From NCBI GenBank assembly GCA_027038695.1, contig JALWHA010000080.1, positions 1 through 15,669 of the forward strand: 15,669 bases of DNA, written 5' to 3'. The translations under genes and the position numbers were made by a program. This document shows positions 6,583 to 13,627 of the stretch, one piece after another (position 1 is the first letter of the stretch; each line of letters starts with the position of its first letter). The DNA comes from Acidobacteriota bacterium. Its GTDB lineage: Bacteria; Acidobacteriota; Holophagae; Thermotomaculales; Thermotomaculaceae. The notes beneath the pieces are model-generated. The model had not been told where the DNA came from, made no database searches, and worked only from the letters and a program-made list of their open reading frames with translations.

Positions 6583-7031
6583 CACGGCTCAAGTACCTCA
6601 CACTTTCCGCCCGCTTTTTCAATTTTTTCACGGGCTGATTTACTGAACTTATGGGCTTTAACGGTAACAGGCCTGTTGATTTCCCCGTTGCCCAATATTT
6701 TAATACCATCTTTAATATTTTTAATAATTCCTTTTTTAATAAAATCATCCGCGGTAATAACATCCTGATCTTCAAAAAGAGCAAGCATTGTCAAGTTAAT
6801 GCCAACATACTCTTTTTTAAAGGGGTAATTAGAAAAACCCCTTTTCGGAAGCCTTCTTGCCAGAGGCATCTGACCACCTTCAAAACCGTATCTTCTTGAG
6901 TAACCTGAGCGGGACTTCTGGCCTTTGTGTCCCCTTGCGGCAGTCTTCCCTTTACCTGAACCGGGGCCTCTTCCAACCCTTATCTTGCTATGGGTTGCCC
7001 CTTTATTCGGTTTGATTTCGTTTATTTTCAT
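6582..7031 (-). CDS. rplO: 50S ribosomal protein L15
   Basis: L15 is a late-assembling large-subunit protein whose flexible amino end threads through 23S rRNA. The 149-residue product starts MKINEIKPNKGATHSKIRVG and has the glycine- and lysine-rich stretch GRGPGSGKGKTAARGHKGQK, then GGQMPLARRLPKRGF, and a globular carboxy half ending KAGGKCEVLEP. The ATG at 7031 has AAAGGAG six bases before it and lies 11 bases after rpmD. Its TGA shares a base with the secY start. Length and motifs are standard. Confidence 0.98.
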   Translation of the reverse strand: MKINEIKPNKGATHSKIRVGRGPGSGKGKTAARGHKGQKSRSGYSRRYGFEGGQMPLARRLPKRGFSNYPFKKEYVGINLTMLALFEDQDVITADDFIKKGIIKNIKDGIKILGNGEINRPVTVKAHKFSKSAREKIEKAGGKCEVLEP

Positions 7032-7042
7032 CTTGTACTCCT

Positions 7043-7240
7043 TTAATCAACTTCTTTTTCTTCAAGTATTTCCACAAGATGAGGTATCTTGTTGATCTGT
7101 CCCCTGATCTCGGGTACATCTTCAACCACCCTTACCTGGTTCATTCTTCTAAACCCTAAACTTTTAAGGATCCTTTTGTGTTTTTCAGGGCGGCCGATAC
7201 CGCTTCTAATCTGCTTGATTACCAATACCTTCTTGCCCAT
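7043..7240 (-). CDS. rpmD: 50S ribosomal protein L30
   Basis: L30 is a small large-subunit protein bound to 23S rRNA domain II. The 65-residue product begins GKKVLVIKQIRSGIGRPEKH and contains the family core HKRILKSLGFRRMNQVRVV, then an acidic end (EEKEVD) a few residues longer than the E. coli protein. Its ATG overlaps the rpsE stop by one base (TAATG), so it is probably translated by reinitiation after S5. It precedes rplO by 11 bases. The family is absent in some bacterial lineages, so its presence is a modest taxonomic clue. Confidence 0.97.
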   Translation of the reverse strand: MGKKVLVIKQIRSGIGRPEKHKRILKSLGFRRMNQVRVVEDVPEIRGQINKIPHLVEILEEKEVD

Positions 7241-7755
7241 TATTCACCACCCTCTTTTTTCTCTTTTTCTCTTGCTGAACCAAACCTCATCTCCATAATC
7301 TCTTCAGGATACTTGAGCTGTTTTAAAGCCTCAACGGTTGCTTTAACAACATTGTGAGGATTGGTTGAGCCGTAGCATTTAGTAACAATGTCTTTAATAC
7401 CCGCAGATTCAACAACTGCCCTAACGGTTGCACCTGCAATAACTCCGGTACCTGGTTTTGCAGGTTTAAGCATAACCCTTGACGCACCAAATTGCCCCCA
7501 AACTTCATACGGGATTGTGTGGTTCACAATAGGAACCTCAAAAAGGTTTTTCTTAGCCTTTTTGATTCCCTTTCTGATAGCGGCAGGGACTTCCAATGCT
7601 TTTCCGAGGCCGAAGCCTACTTTCCCCTGTTCGTCTCCTACAACGCAGAGAGCGTTAAAACTAAAGTTTTTACCGCCTTTAACAACCTTAGTTACCCTGC
7701 CGATGTAAACTACTCTATCAACAAATTCGTCCTGTGTCTGGCTGAAGTTAACCAA
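7240..7755 (-). CDS. rpsE: 30S ribosomal protein S5, TTG start
   Basis: S5 lies near the mRNA entry channel and affects decoding accuracy. The 171-residue product has the amino-terminal double-stranded RNA-binding-like domain (VYIGRVTKVVKGGKNFSFNA, about 17-36), the GDEQGKVGFGLGKALEVPAAIRKG segment and the carboxy domain with GTGVIAGATVRAVVESAGIKD and YGSTNPHNVVKAT. The conserved amino end requires a TTG start at 7755, placed seven bases after AGGAGGGG; no ATG fits. It follows rplR by 15 bases and overlaps rpmD by one base. Identity is secure, and the start codon is the odd point. Confidence 0.98.
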   Translation of the reverse strand: MVNFSQTQDEFVDRVVYIGRVTKVVKGGKNFSFNALCVVGDEQGKVGFGLGKALEVPAAIRKGIKKAKKNLFEVPIVNHTIPYEVWGQFGASRVMLKPAKPGTGVIAGATVRAVVESAGIKDIVTKCYGSTNPHNVVKATVEALKQLKYPEEIMEMRFGSAREKEKKEGGE

Positions 7756-7770
7756 CTGCCCCTCCTATAT

Positions 7771-8136
7771 TTAGAATTTTAATCCTTTTTCTCTTGCTGC
7801 GTCTGCAAGGGCTTTCACTCTGCCGTGATAAATATATCCGCCCCTGTCAAAAACAACCCTGTCAATACCCTTTTCAAGAAGCCTTTCGGCGATTAATTCG
7901 CCTACCTTTTTGGCAGCCTCAATATTCCCGCCGTAATTTACTTTGCCTTTTAAAGCCTTGTCTTTAGTTGACGCTGCAGCAATTGTTATTCTCTTATCGT
8001 CATCAATCGCCTGCACATAGATGTGTTTAAGGCTTTTGTAAACAGCTAATCTCGGCCTTTCTGCCGTTCCTTGAACCTTAGCCCTAATTCTCTTTTTTAT
8101 GTGCAATCTTCTTTCGTTACGAGATTTAAACCTCAT
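7771..8136 (-). CDS. rplR: 50S ribosomal protein L18
   Basis: L18 binds 5S rRNA, with L5, and joins it to the central protuberance. The 121-residue product starts MRFKSRNERRLHIKKRIRAK and has the family segments GTAERPRLAVYKSLKHIYVQ and LLEKGIDRVVFDRGGYIYHGRVKALADAAREKGLKF at the end. The ATG at 8136 follows GGGGG by five bases, 12 bases after rplF. It precedes rpsE by 15 bases. Length and motifs are normal. Confidence 0.98.
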   Translation of the reverse strand: MRFKSRNERRLHIKKRIRAKVQGTAERPRLAVYKSLKHIYVQAIDDDKRITIAAASTKDKALKGKVNYGGNIEAAKKVGELIAERLLEKGIDRVVFDRGGYIYHGRVKALADAAREKGLKF

Positions 8137-8148
8137 CTCATCCCCCTA

Positions 8149-8688
8149 TTACTTACCTGTTTTACCCTGTTTAAGGATAATCTGTTCATCAACATACCTA
8201 ACGCCTTTGCCTTTATAAGAATCAGGTTCTCTGTACCTTCTTATAACAGCGGCAACCTCTCCCACTTTCTGCTTATCGTATCCTTCAACAGTAATAATAT
8301 TTTGTTTTGCATCAACCGATATATCTATACCTTCGGGAATCTTAAAAAGAATGGGATGAGAATAACCTAAATTCAACTCTAACTCCCTGCCTTTTAAAGC
8401 AGCTTTATAACCCGTACCTATAATTTTAAGTTGTTTCTTAAAACCTTGTGTAACACCTATTACCGAGTTGTTTAAAAGTGCCCTTGTCAAACCGTGAAAA
8501 CTTTTTGTTTGCTTGTCTTCCGACTGTCTTTTAACATAAATAGTGTTCTCTTCCAATGACACTTCAATCTTCGGAGGCACGGGAGTTTTTAACACCCCTT
8601 TAGGGCCTTTAACTTCAACTTCATTCGGCTTAATGGTAATTTGAACCCCAGCCGGAACGGGAATTGGCTTTACTCCTATTCTTGACAT
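8149..8688 (-). CDS. rplF: 50S ribosomal protein L6
   Basis: L6 lies close to the sarcin-ricin loop and the factor-binding site. The 179-residue product has the two related L6 domains: the first from MSRIGVKPIPVPAGV to about residue 80, the second from about 83 to the end, with the signature PDSYKGKGVRYVDEQIILKQGKTGK. The ATG at 8688 has AGGAGGAG immediately upstream and follows rpsH by 12 bases. Length matches the family. Nothing is unusual beyond a somewhat lysine-rich composition. Confidence 0.98.
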   Translation of the reverse strand: MSRIGVKPIPVPAGVQITIKPNEVEVKGPKGVLKTPVPPKIEVSLEENTIYVKRQSEDKQTKSFHGLTRALLNNSVIGVTQGFKKQLKIIGTGYKAALKGRELELNLGYSHPILFKIPEGIDISVDAKQNIITVEGYDKQKVGEVAAVIRRYREPDSYKGKGVRYVDEQIILKQGKTGK

Positions 8689-8700
8689 AATCTCCTCCTG

Positions 8701-9093
8701 CTACCAAACCCTGCAAATAACTTCGCCACCGACGCCAAGTTCTTTTGCTTTTTTGCTCGTTACTACACCCTTAGAGGTAGAAACAATAGCGATACCATAT
8801 CCGCCTAAAACCTCAGGTAATTCGTCTACTCCCCTGTAAATCCTTAATGACGGCCTGGAAACCCTTTCTATACCGTGTATTACAGGTTCTTCTTTAACAT
8901 ACTTTAAGTAAATTATAATCTTCTCTTTGCCTTCGTCATTTACAACTTTAAAGTTTTTAATGTACCCTTCTTCTTTTAAGATCTCAGTTATAATCTTTTT
9001 TATTTTAGAAGAAGGCACTTCTACCTTTTCATGCTTTGCCATAATGGCATTTCTAACTCTTGTTAACATATCTGCTATAGGATCAGTATACAT
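8701..9093 (-). CDS. rpsH: 30S ribosomal protein S8
   Basis: S8 binds the central domain of 16S rRNA and in E. coli represses the spc operon by binding its own mRNA. The 130-residue product has the amino-terminal DPIADMLTRVRNAIMAKHEKVEVP and the carboxy-terminal PEVLGGYGIAIVSTSKGVV and VGGEVICRVW that are diagnostic of the family. The ATG at 9093 is six bases after AAAGGAG and 11 bases past rpsN. In E. coli the repression site lies at the rplX-rplE boundary; that gap is only 9 bases here, so any equivalent site would have to lie in coding sequence. Confidence 0.98.
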   Translation of the reverse strand: MYTDPIADMLTRVRNAIMAKHEKVEVPSSKIKKIITEILKEEGYIKNFKVVNDEGKEKIIIYLKYVKEEPVIHGIERVSRPSLRIYRGVDELPEVLGGYGIAIVSTSKGVVTSKKAKELGVGGEVICRVW

Positions 9094-9104
9094 GCCTTAC
9101 TCCT

Positions 9105-9290
9105 TTACCAACTTGCTTTTCTTACGCCGGGCAACAGCCCTTCGTTTGCCAATTTTCTTAAACAAATCCTGCATAAACCGAATTTTCTATAGTACGCTCT
9201 CGGCCTTCCGCATATTTTACAACGATTCTTCTGCCTTACCTTAAATTTAGGTTTTTTATTTGCCTTTGCAATACTCGAAGTTCTTGCCAT
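9105..9290 (-). CDS. rpsN: 30S ribosomal protein S14, short zinc-binding type
   Basis: S14 helps to form the small-subunit head near S3 and S19. This is the short zinc form (61 residues, often called type Z), not the longer zinc-free form of about 100 residues. It has Cys24, Cys27, Cys40 and Cys43 in CKICGRPRAYYRKFGLCRIC and the ending LANEGLLPGVRKASW. The ATG at 9290 follows AAGGAG by five bases, 12 bases past rplE. The type fits thermophiles and many deep-branching lineages but is not specific. Confidence 0.98.
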   Translation of the reverse strand: MARTSSIAKANKKPKFKVRQKNRCKICGRPRAYYRKFGLCRICLRKLANEGLLPGVRKASW

Positions 9291-9302
9291 ATTTACTCCT
9301 TA

Positions 9303-9842
9303 CTACTTTCTAAACGGCATACCGAGGTATTTGAGAAGCGCTTTGGCCTCTTCGTCCGTTTTTGCCGTCGTTACAATAGTGATATTCAATCCCCTTGAAA
9401 CATCAACCTTGTTGTAATCTACTTCGGGAAAAATCAACTGGTCCTTAATCCCTATTGTATAATTCCCCCTTCCGTCAAACGCGTTAGGGTTCAATCCCCT
9501 GAAGTCTTTGATCCTCGGAATATCAATATTAATCAACTTATCTAAAAAGTGAAACATTTTATCACTTCTCAAAGTAACCCTGCAGCCAATCGGCATACCC
9601 TCTCTTAATTTAAAAGCCGCGATTGATTTTTTAGCCCTTGTGATTACCGCCCTCTGACCTGCAATTAAGGTAAGGGTTTCAGCCGCGACATCAAGGGTTT
9701 TCATATTTTGAGCACCTTCACCGACACCCATATTTAAGGATATCTTTTCTATCTTGGGTACCTGGTGAATGTTTTTGTATCCGAATTCTTTCATTAACTT
9801 CGGAACAACTTCATCTTTATATTTCTTCAGTAACCTTGACAT
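9303..9842 (-). CDS. rplE: 50S ribosomal protein L5
   Basis: L5 binds 5S rRNA and forms the bridge to S13 at the subunit interface. The 179-residue product starts MSRLLKKYKDEVVPKLMKEF and contains VPKIEKISLNMGVGEGAQN, AGQRAVITRAKKSIAAFKLREG, the FDGRGNYTIGIKDQLIFPE segment and the carboxy-terminal GLNITIVTTAKTDEEAKALL. The ATG at 9842 is six bases after AGGAG, 9 bases past rplX. Length is standard for bacteria. Nothing is out of place. Confidence 0.99.
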   Translation of the reverse strand: MSRLLKKYKDEVVPKLMKEFGYKNIHQVPKIEKISLNMGVGEGAQNMKTLDVAAETLTLIAGQRAVITRAKKSIAAFKLREGMPIGCRVTLRSDKMFHFLDKLINIDIPRIKDFRGLNPNAFDGRGNYTIGIKDQLIFPEVDYNKVDVSRGLNITIVTTAKTDEEAKALLKYLGMPFRK

Positions 9843-9851
9843 AATTTACTC

Positions 9852-10184
9852 CTACGCCTTGTCTATTATTCCGTTGCATTTCTTGCAAAACCTGACCCTT
9901 TTACCGTCTTTGAGCTCTCTCCTGCCTACTCTGGTAGGCTTGCCGCATTCGGGACAGATCACCATAACGTTTGAGATGTTTATCGGTGCTTCCATCTCTT
10001 CAATTCCACCCTGAATTCCCTCTCCAGGGTTCGGCCTAACGTGTTTTTTTACAAAATTAATGCCTTCAACAAGCACTCTCTCTTTTTTTAAGTCCACATC
10101 AAGCACAACACCGGTTTTACCTTTATCCTTGCCCGCGAGGATTAAAACCTTATCTTTTTTCTTAACCTTAGCCTTCTTTAACAT
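9852..10184 (-). CDS. rplX: 50S ribosomal protein L24 with four-cysteine ribbon
   Basis: L24 is an early assembly initiator binding 23S rRNA near the tunnel exit. The 110-residue product has the KOW motif (KKKDKVLILAGKDKGKTGVV, about 8-27) and the FVKKHVRPNPGEGIQGGIEE region. A carboxy-terminal ribbon follows, with Cys77, Cys80, Cys100 and Cys103, which should bind zinc or a similar metal. I start at ATG 10184 because GAGAGGTG precedes it and the KOW region begins correctly. A longer frame from 10223 would overlap the end of rplN with no homology. The cysteine ribbon is found in some lineages and missing in E. coli. Confidence 0.97.
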   Translation of the reverse strand: MLKKAKVKKKDKVLILAGKDKGKTGVVLDVDLKKERVLVEGINFVKKHVRPNPGEGIQGGIEEMEAPINISNVMVICPECGKPTRVGRRELKDGKRVRFCKKCNGIIDKA

Positions 10185-10194
10185 AGTGCACCTC

Positions 10195-10563
10195 TCACAG
10201 AACCTCTGGAGCGAGGGAAACAATTTTCATAAAACCTTTCTCCCTTAACTCCCTTGCTACGGGACCGAAAACACGAGTCCCGACAGGTTCGTTTTCGTTG
10301 TTAATCAAAACGGCGGCGTTTTCGTCAAACCTGATGTAACTTCCGTCTTTTCTTCTAATCTCTTTTCTCTGCCTAACGACAACCGCTTTAACCTTTTTTA
10401 CCTTCTTCTCGTTCCACGAAGGAGAAGCCTCTTTTACGGAAGCCTTGATAATGTCTCCTACCCTTGCGTACTGTCCAATATTAGAGCCCAAAGGCTGAAT
10501 GCACATTATCTTTTTTGCCCCCGAATTATCTGCAACTTTTAAAATAGTTCCCATCTGTATCAT
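10195..10563 (-). CDS. rplN: 50S ribosomal protein L14
   Basis: L14 lies at the subunit interface, joining L19 and 16S rRNA helix 14 in a bridge, and is the contact site of the silencing factor RsfS. The 122-residue product begins MIQMGTILKVADNSGAKKIM and has the signature ARVGDIIKASVKEASPS, the RQRKEIRRKDGSYIRFDENAAV segment and GTRVFGPVARELREKGFMKI. The ATG at 10563 has AGGGGTAGG upstream and lies 21 bases after rpsQ, one of the larger gaps in the cluster. This is the usual first gene of the spc block, but no promoter is visible in that gap. Confidence 0.99.
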   Translation of the reverse strand: MIQMGTILKVADNSGAKKIMCIQPLGSNIGQYARVGDIIKASVKEASPSWNEKKVKKVKAVVVRQRKEIRRKDGSYIRFDENAAVLINNENEPVGTRVFGPVARELREKGFMKIVSLAPEVL

Positions 10564-10584
10564 AGCCTACCCCTCTCACACAAA

Positions 10585-10839
10585 TTAAAGTTTTTCTGCT
10601 TTTTCAAGTATCCTCTTTAAGCGCCATCTCTTTCTTTTGCTTAAAGGCCTTGACTCAATAATTTCAACCTTGTCGCCAATTCCGCATTCGTTGTTCGGGT
10701 CATGAGCCATATACTTTTTAGACCTTTTGATGTACTTCTTATAAAGAGGATGCATAACAAGTGTTTCAACTTTTACGACAATTGATTTATCCATCCTGTC
10801 GCTTACCACTTCACCAATTAACACTTTTCTATTTTGCAT
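10585..10839 (-). CDS. rpsQ: 30S ribosomal protein S17
   Basis: S17 is a primary binder of the 5' domain of 16S rRNA with an oligonucleotide-binding fold. The 84-residue product begins MQNRKVLIGEVVSDRMDKSI and has the family core HPLYKKYIKRSKKYMAHDP, CGIGDKVEIIESRPLSKRKRW and a basic ending. The ATG at 10839 lies inside the end of rpmC, an 11-base overlap, with AAGGAG in rpmC coding sequence serving as its binding site. It precedes rplN by 21 bases. Identification is secure. Confidence 0.98.
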   Translation of the reverse strand: MQNRKVLIGEVVSDRMDKSIVVKVETLVMHPLYKKYIKRSKKYMAHDPNNECGIGDKVEIIESRPLSKRKRWRLKRILEKAEKL

Positions 10840-11032
10840 CGTTTAATCTCCTTTTTTCACCAAGAATTGTGTAAAGCCTCGCTATCTCTTTTTTAGTCTG
10901 CCTCAACTTAGAAGTATTTTCTAATTGGCCTAAAGCGTGCTGAAAGCGAAGCTTAAACAATTCCTGTTTTTTATCCGCCACTATTGCTTCAATTTCTTGT
11001 ATTGATAATTCTCTAATCTCTTTTGCCCTCAT
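10829..11032 (-). CDS. rpmC: 50S ribosomal protein L29
   Basis: L29 forms a two-helix bundle at the tunnel exit and takes part, with L23, in docking of trigger factor and the signal recognition particle. The 67-residue product starts MRAKEIRELSIQEIEAIVAD and has the family hallmark KQELFKLRFQHALGQLENTS followed by LRQTKKEIARLYTILGEKRR. The ATG at 11032 is five bases after GGGAGG and 10 bases past rplP. Its last 11 bases are shared with rpsQ in another frame, so stopping rpmC and starting rpsQ are linked. Confidence 0.97.
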   Translation of the reverse strand: MRAKEIRELSIQEIEAIVADKKQELFKLRFQHALGQLENTSKLRQTKKEIARLYTILGEKRRLNDAK

Positions 11033-11042
11033 CTCAGCCTCC

Positions 11043-11453
11043 CTACTTCATTCTCTCAACAAACTGGGTTTTAATAGGAAGTTTTGCAGCTGCAAGTTCA
11101 AAAGCCCTATGTGCGAGTTCTTTCGGCACGCCTTCAATTTCAAAAAGCACCTTGCCCGGCTTAACTACAGCAACCCAGCCCTCGGGAGAACCTTTACCTT
11201 TACCCATTCTTGTTTCAGCGGGCTTTTTGGTATAAGGCTTATCCGGGAACATCCTGATCCAAATTTTACCGCCCCTCTTTACATGCCTTGTTATAGCGAT
11301 ACGGGCAGCCTCAATCTGTCTATTGGTAATCCATGCGGATTCAAGAGCCTGAAGCCCGTATTCACCGAAAGCGACGGTGGTTCCCCTTGTTGCCTTTCCC
11401 TTAACTCTGCCCTTTTGTTGTTTTCTATGTTTAACTTTCTTTGGCAATAACAT
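11043..11453 (-). CDS. rplP: 50S ribosomal protein L16
   Basis: L16 binds near the peptidyl transferase and elongation-factor sites and is needed late in assembly. The 136-residue product begins MLLPKKVKHRKQQKGR, with GEYGLQALESAWITNRQIEAARIAITRHVKRGGKIWIRMFPDKP in the middle and RMGKGKGSPEGWVAVVKPGKVLFEI beyond. Arg82 corresponds to E. coli Arg81, a hydroxylation site there. The ATG at 11453 is six bases after GGAGG, 12 bases past rpsC. Length and motifs are typical. Confidence 0.99.
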   Translation of the reverse strand: MLLPKKVKHRKQQKGRVKGKATRGTTVAFGEYGLQALESAWITNRQIEAARIAITRHVKRGGKIWIRMFPDKPYTKKPAETRMGKGKGSPEGWVAVVKPGKVLFEIEGVPKELAHRAFELAAAKLPIKTQFVERMK

Positions 11454-11465
11454 GAGACGCCTCCA

Positions 11466-12134
11466 CTACTTAGCCTTTTTTACGGCTTTTTTTTCAGGTA
11501 CAATCGGTAATTTTTCGCCTTTGTTTATCCATACCTTAACACCGATAACCCCGTATGTTGTCATTGATTCGGCAAAGCCGTAATCTATGTCGGCTTTTAA
11601 GGTAGAAAGGGTAACCCTTCCAGCCGAATACTCTTCCGAACGAGCAATATCTGCTCCGCCCAACCTTCCGGAAACCTTGATCTTAATTCCCTGTACGCCT
11701 TTTTTCAAAGCTGCTTCCTGAGCTCTTTTCATGGCTTTTCTAAAAGCAACCCTTCTCTCTAAAAGAGATGCGATCTGCTCTGCGACAAGTTGCGCGTCCG
11801 ATTCAGGGCTTTTAACCTGTTCAACATTAACAAATACGTCTTTTTTCTTTAACCTTTTTTGAATATCTTTTTTTAAAGATTCAACTTCAGCACCTTTTCT
11901 TCCGATAACGATACCGGGTTTTGCGGTGTGAATGTTGATAGTGATTTTATCTACCGCCCTTTCAATCTCTATTGAAGAAATGCCGGCATGATAAAGCCTT
12001 TTCTTAAGCCATTTTCTTAAGGCCAGGTCTTCCTGAAGGAAATCGTGATACTCTTTTTCAGCATACCACCTCGATTTCCAATTTTTATTGAAACCTAACC
12101 TAAACCCGTATGGATGAACCTTTTGACCCACCAT
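11466..12134 (-). CDS. rpsC: 30S ribosomal protein S3
   Basis: S3 lies at the mRNA entry channel of the small subunit. The 222-residue product has the conserved start MVGQKVHPYGFRLGFNKNWK, a KH RNA-binding domain with the GRKG loop at 78-81 (PGIVIGRKGAEVESLKKDI) and a carboxy-terminal domain containing VKVSGRLGGADIARSEEY and VWINKGEKLP. It ends in a lysine- and alanine-rich tail. The ATG at 12134 closely follows GGAGGTGA, 10 bases after rplV. Nothing is missing. Confidence 0.99.
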   Translation of the reverse strand: MVGQKVHPYGFRLGFNKNWKSRWYAEKEYHDFLQEDLALRKWLKKRLYHAGISSIEIERAVDKITINIHTAKPGIVIGRKGAEVESLKKDIQKRLKKKDVFVNVEQVKSPESDAQLVAEQIASLLERRVAFRKAMKRAQEAALKKGVQGIKIKVSGRLGGADIARSEEYSAGRVTLSTLKADIDYGFAESMTTYGVIGVKVWINKGEKLPIVPEKKAVKKAK

Positions 12135-12144
12135 TCACCTCCAA

Positions 12145-12483
12145 TTACTCTTTCACATCCAATTCAATGGTGATATGTGAATATCTTTTTAAAATCCTTA
12201 CAGCCCTGCCCATTGCCGCAGGCCTGATCCTCTTCAGCATAGGGCCCTTGTCGACAAACGCTTTGCTAACATAAAGGGCGTCAACGTCGATTGCTTCGTT
12301 TTTATTCTCCGCATTCGCTATAGCGGACCTCAATACTTTTTCAACCCTTTTGGCGTATGCTTTAGGAGAAGTCCCTAAAATAGCAAGCGCTTCGTTTATA
12401 TCCTTTCCCCTGATTGCATTAACTACTATTCTCATCTTCTGAGGAGAACCTTTAATATATTTTCCGACTGCTTTTGCTATCAT
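12145..12483 (-). CDS. rplV: 50S ribosomal protein L22
   Basis: L22 lines the exit tunnel with a long beta hairpin, opposite L4. The 112-residue product begins MIAKAVGKYIKGSPQKMRIV, with VNAIRGKDINEALAILG, and carries the hairpin region VDKGPMLKRIRPAAMGRAVRI near residues 84-103, then the SHITIELDVKE end. The ATG at 12483 follows GGGGTAAGCT, 9 bases after rpsS. The hairpin is of normal length, and no macrolide-type deletion or duplication is visible. Confidence 0.98.
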   Translation of the reverse strand: MIAKAVGKYIKGSPQKMRIVVNAIRGKDINEALAILGTSPKAYAKRVEKVLRSAIANAENKNEAIDVDALYVSKAFVDKGPMLKRIRPAAMGRAVRILKRYSHITIELDVKE

Positions 12484-12492
12484 AGCTTACCC

Positions 12493-12774
12493 CTACTTCC
12501 TTTTTGACCCTTTGTCTTTTCCGGCGTGCCCCCTGAATGTCCTTGTCGGGGAAAATTCGCCAAGTTTATGTCCAACCATGTTTTCATCCACGTAAACCGG
12601 GATAAATTTCTTTCCGTTGTATACCGCAAAGGTCAACCCGATCATTTCGGGAGTTATTGTGGATCTACGAGACCAGGTCTTTATAACAGCCTTACTTCCC
12701 GTCTCTTTAGCCTTTTGAACCTTTTTCAAAAGGTGGTCGTCTATAAAATATCCTTTTTTTAACGATCTACTCAT
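12493..12774 (-). CDS. rpsS: 30S ribosomal protein S19
   Basis: S19 forms the head of the small subunit with S13 and S14 and makes an inter-subunit bridge. The 93-residue product begins MSRSLKKGYFIDDHLLKKVQ and has the family core TWSRRSTITPEMIGLTFAVYNGKKFIPVYV and the signature MVGHKLGEFSPTRTFRGHAG. The ATG at 12774 is six bases after GGAGG and 14 bases past rplB. Standard length and content. Confidence 0.99.
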   Translation of the reverse strand: MSRSLKKGYFIDDHLLKKVQKAKETGSKAVIKTWSRRSTITPEMIGLTFAVYNGKKFIPVYVDENMVGHKLGEFSPTRTFRGHAGKDKGSKRK

Positions 12775-12788
12775 TTATTTCCTCCACC

Positions 12789-13616
12789 TTACGCTTTCCT
12801 TCTTCTTACAATGTACTTATCGGTTCTATGGTTTTTCTTTCTTGTCCTGTAACCCTTTGTAGGCCAACCCCATGGTGAGCACGAAGGTCTTCCGCCAGAT
12901 GTCCTGCCTTCACCGCCGCCCATCGGGTGGTCAATCGGGTTCATAGCAACACCTCTAACATGAGGCCTCTTCCCTAACCATCTACTTCTGCCGGCTTTAC
13001 CGATCTTAATATTTTCATGTTCCTGATTACTAACCTGGCCTACCGTTGCTCTGCAGTTGACATGTATAAGCCTTACTTCTCCGGAAGGAAGCCTTAAGTG
13101 GGCGTAACTCCCTTCTTTTGCTAAAAGTTGAGCATAGGTACCGGCACTTCTGCATAACTGAGCACCCTTGCCTATCTTCAATTCAACATTGTGAATCAAA
13201 GTGCCTACCGGGATACTCTTTAAAGGCAAGGTATTGCCAACAACAATGTCAACATTATCGCCTGACATTACGGTATCCCCCACTTTCAAACCTTCAGGAG
13301 CTATGATGTACTTTTTTTCACCGTCTGCATAAACAACTAAAGCAATCCACGCCGACCTGTTGGGATCATACTCTATAGACACGACTTTTGCGGGAATATT
13401 ATCCTTATTTCTTTTAAAATCAATTATCCTGTATAGCCTTTTATGGCCTCCGCCTCTGAACCTTACGGTAACCCTACCGAGGTTATTTCTTCCCCCTCTG
13501 GAACGCAAAGGCTCGGTCAATGACTTTTCAGGCTCCTTTTTAGTGAGCACCGAATAATCGGCAACCGTCATAAACCTTCTGGTCGGAGTATATGGTTTAA
13601 ACTTTTTCAACGCCAT
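12789..13616 (-). CDS. rplB: 50S ribosomal protein L2
   Basis: L2 is a primary 23S rRNA binder essential for subunit association and for peptidyl transferase activity. The 275-residue product has the OB-like and SH3-like domains, with SRGGRNNLGRVTVRFRGGGHKR at 39-60 and the conserved RGVAMNPIDHPMGGGEGRTSGG region at 221-242. His230 matches the functionally important E. coli His229; the second His of the usual DHPHGGG motif is Met232 here. The ATG at 13616 follows AGGAG, 11 bases past rplW. Length is normal. Confidence 0.99.
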   Translation of the reverse strand: MALKKFKPYTPTRRFMTVADYSVLTKKEPEKSLTEPLRSRGGRNNLGRVTVRFRGGGHKRLYRIIDFKRNKDNIPAKVVSIEYDPNRSAWIALVVYADGEKKYIIAPEGLKVGDTVMSGDNVDIVVGNTLPLKSIPVGTLIHNVELKIGKGAQLCRSAGTYAQLLAKEGSYAHLRLPSGEVRLIHVNCRATVGQVSNQEHENIKIGKAGRSRWLGKRPHVRGVAMNPIDHPMGGGEGRTSGGRPSCSPWGWPTKGYRTRKKNHRTDKYIVRRRKA

Positions 13617-13627
13617 AGTTCACTCTC

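Noticed and set aside
6583..6585. GTG at 6585 as the secY start
   Set aside because: It is possible, adding one residue, but the adjacent ATG at 6582 is the more efficient codon. The binding site does not decide between them.
6315..7508. Other minus-strand frames inside secY, rplO and rpsE
   Set aside because: They lie in alternative frames of secure genes and have no independent support.
10185..10223. Longer rplX beginning at 10223
   Set aside because: It would overlap rplN by 29 bases and add 13 residues unrelated to L24; a good binding site precedes ATG 10184.
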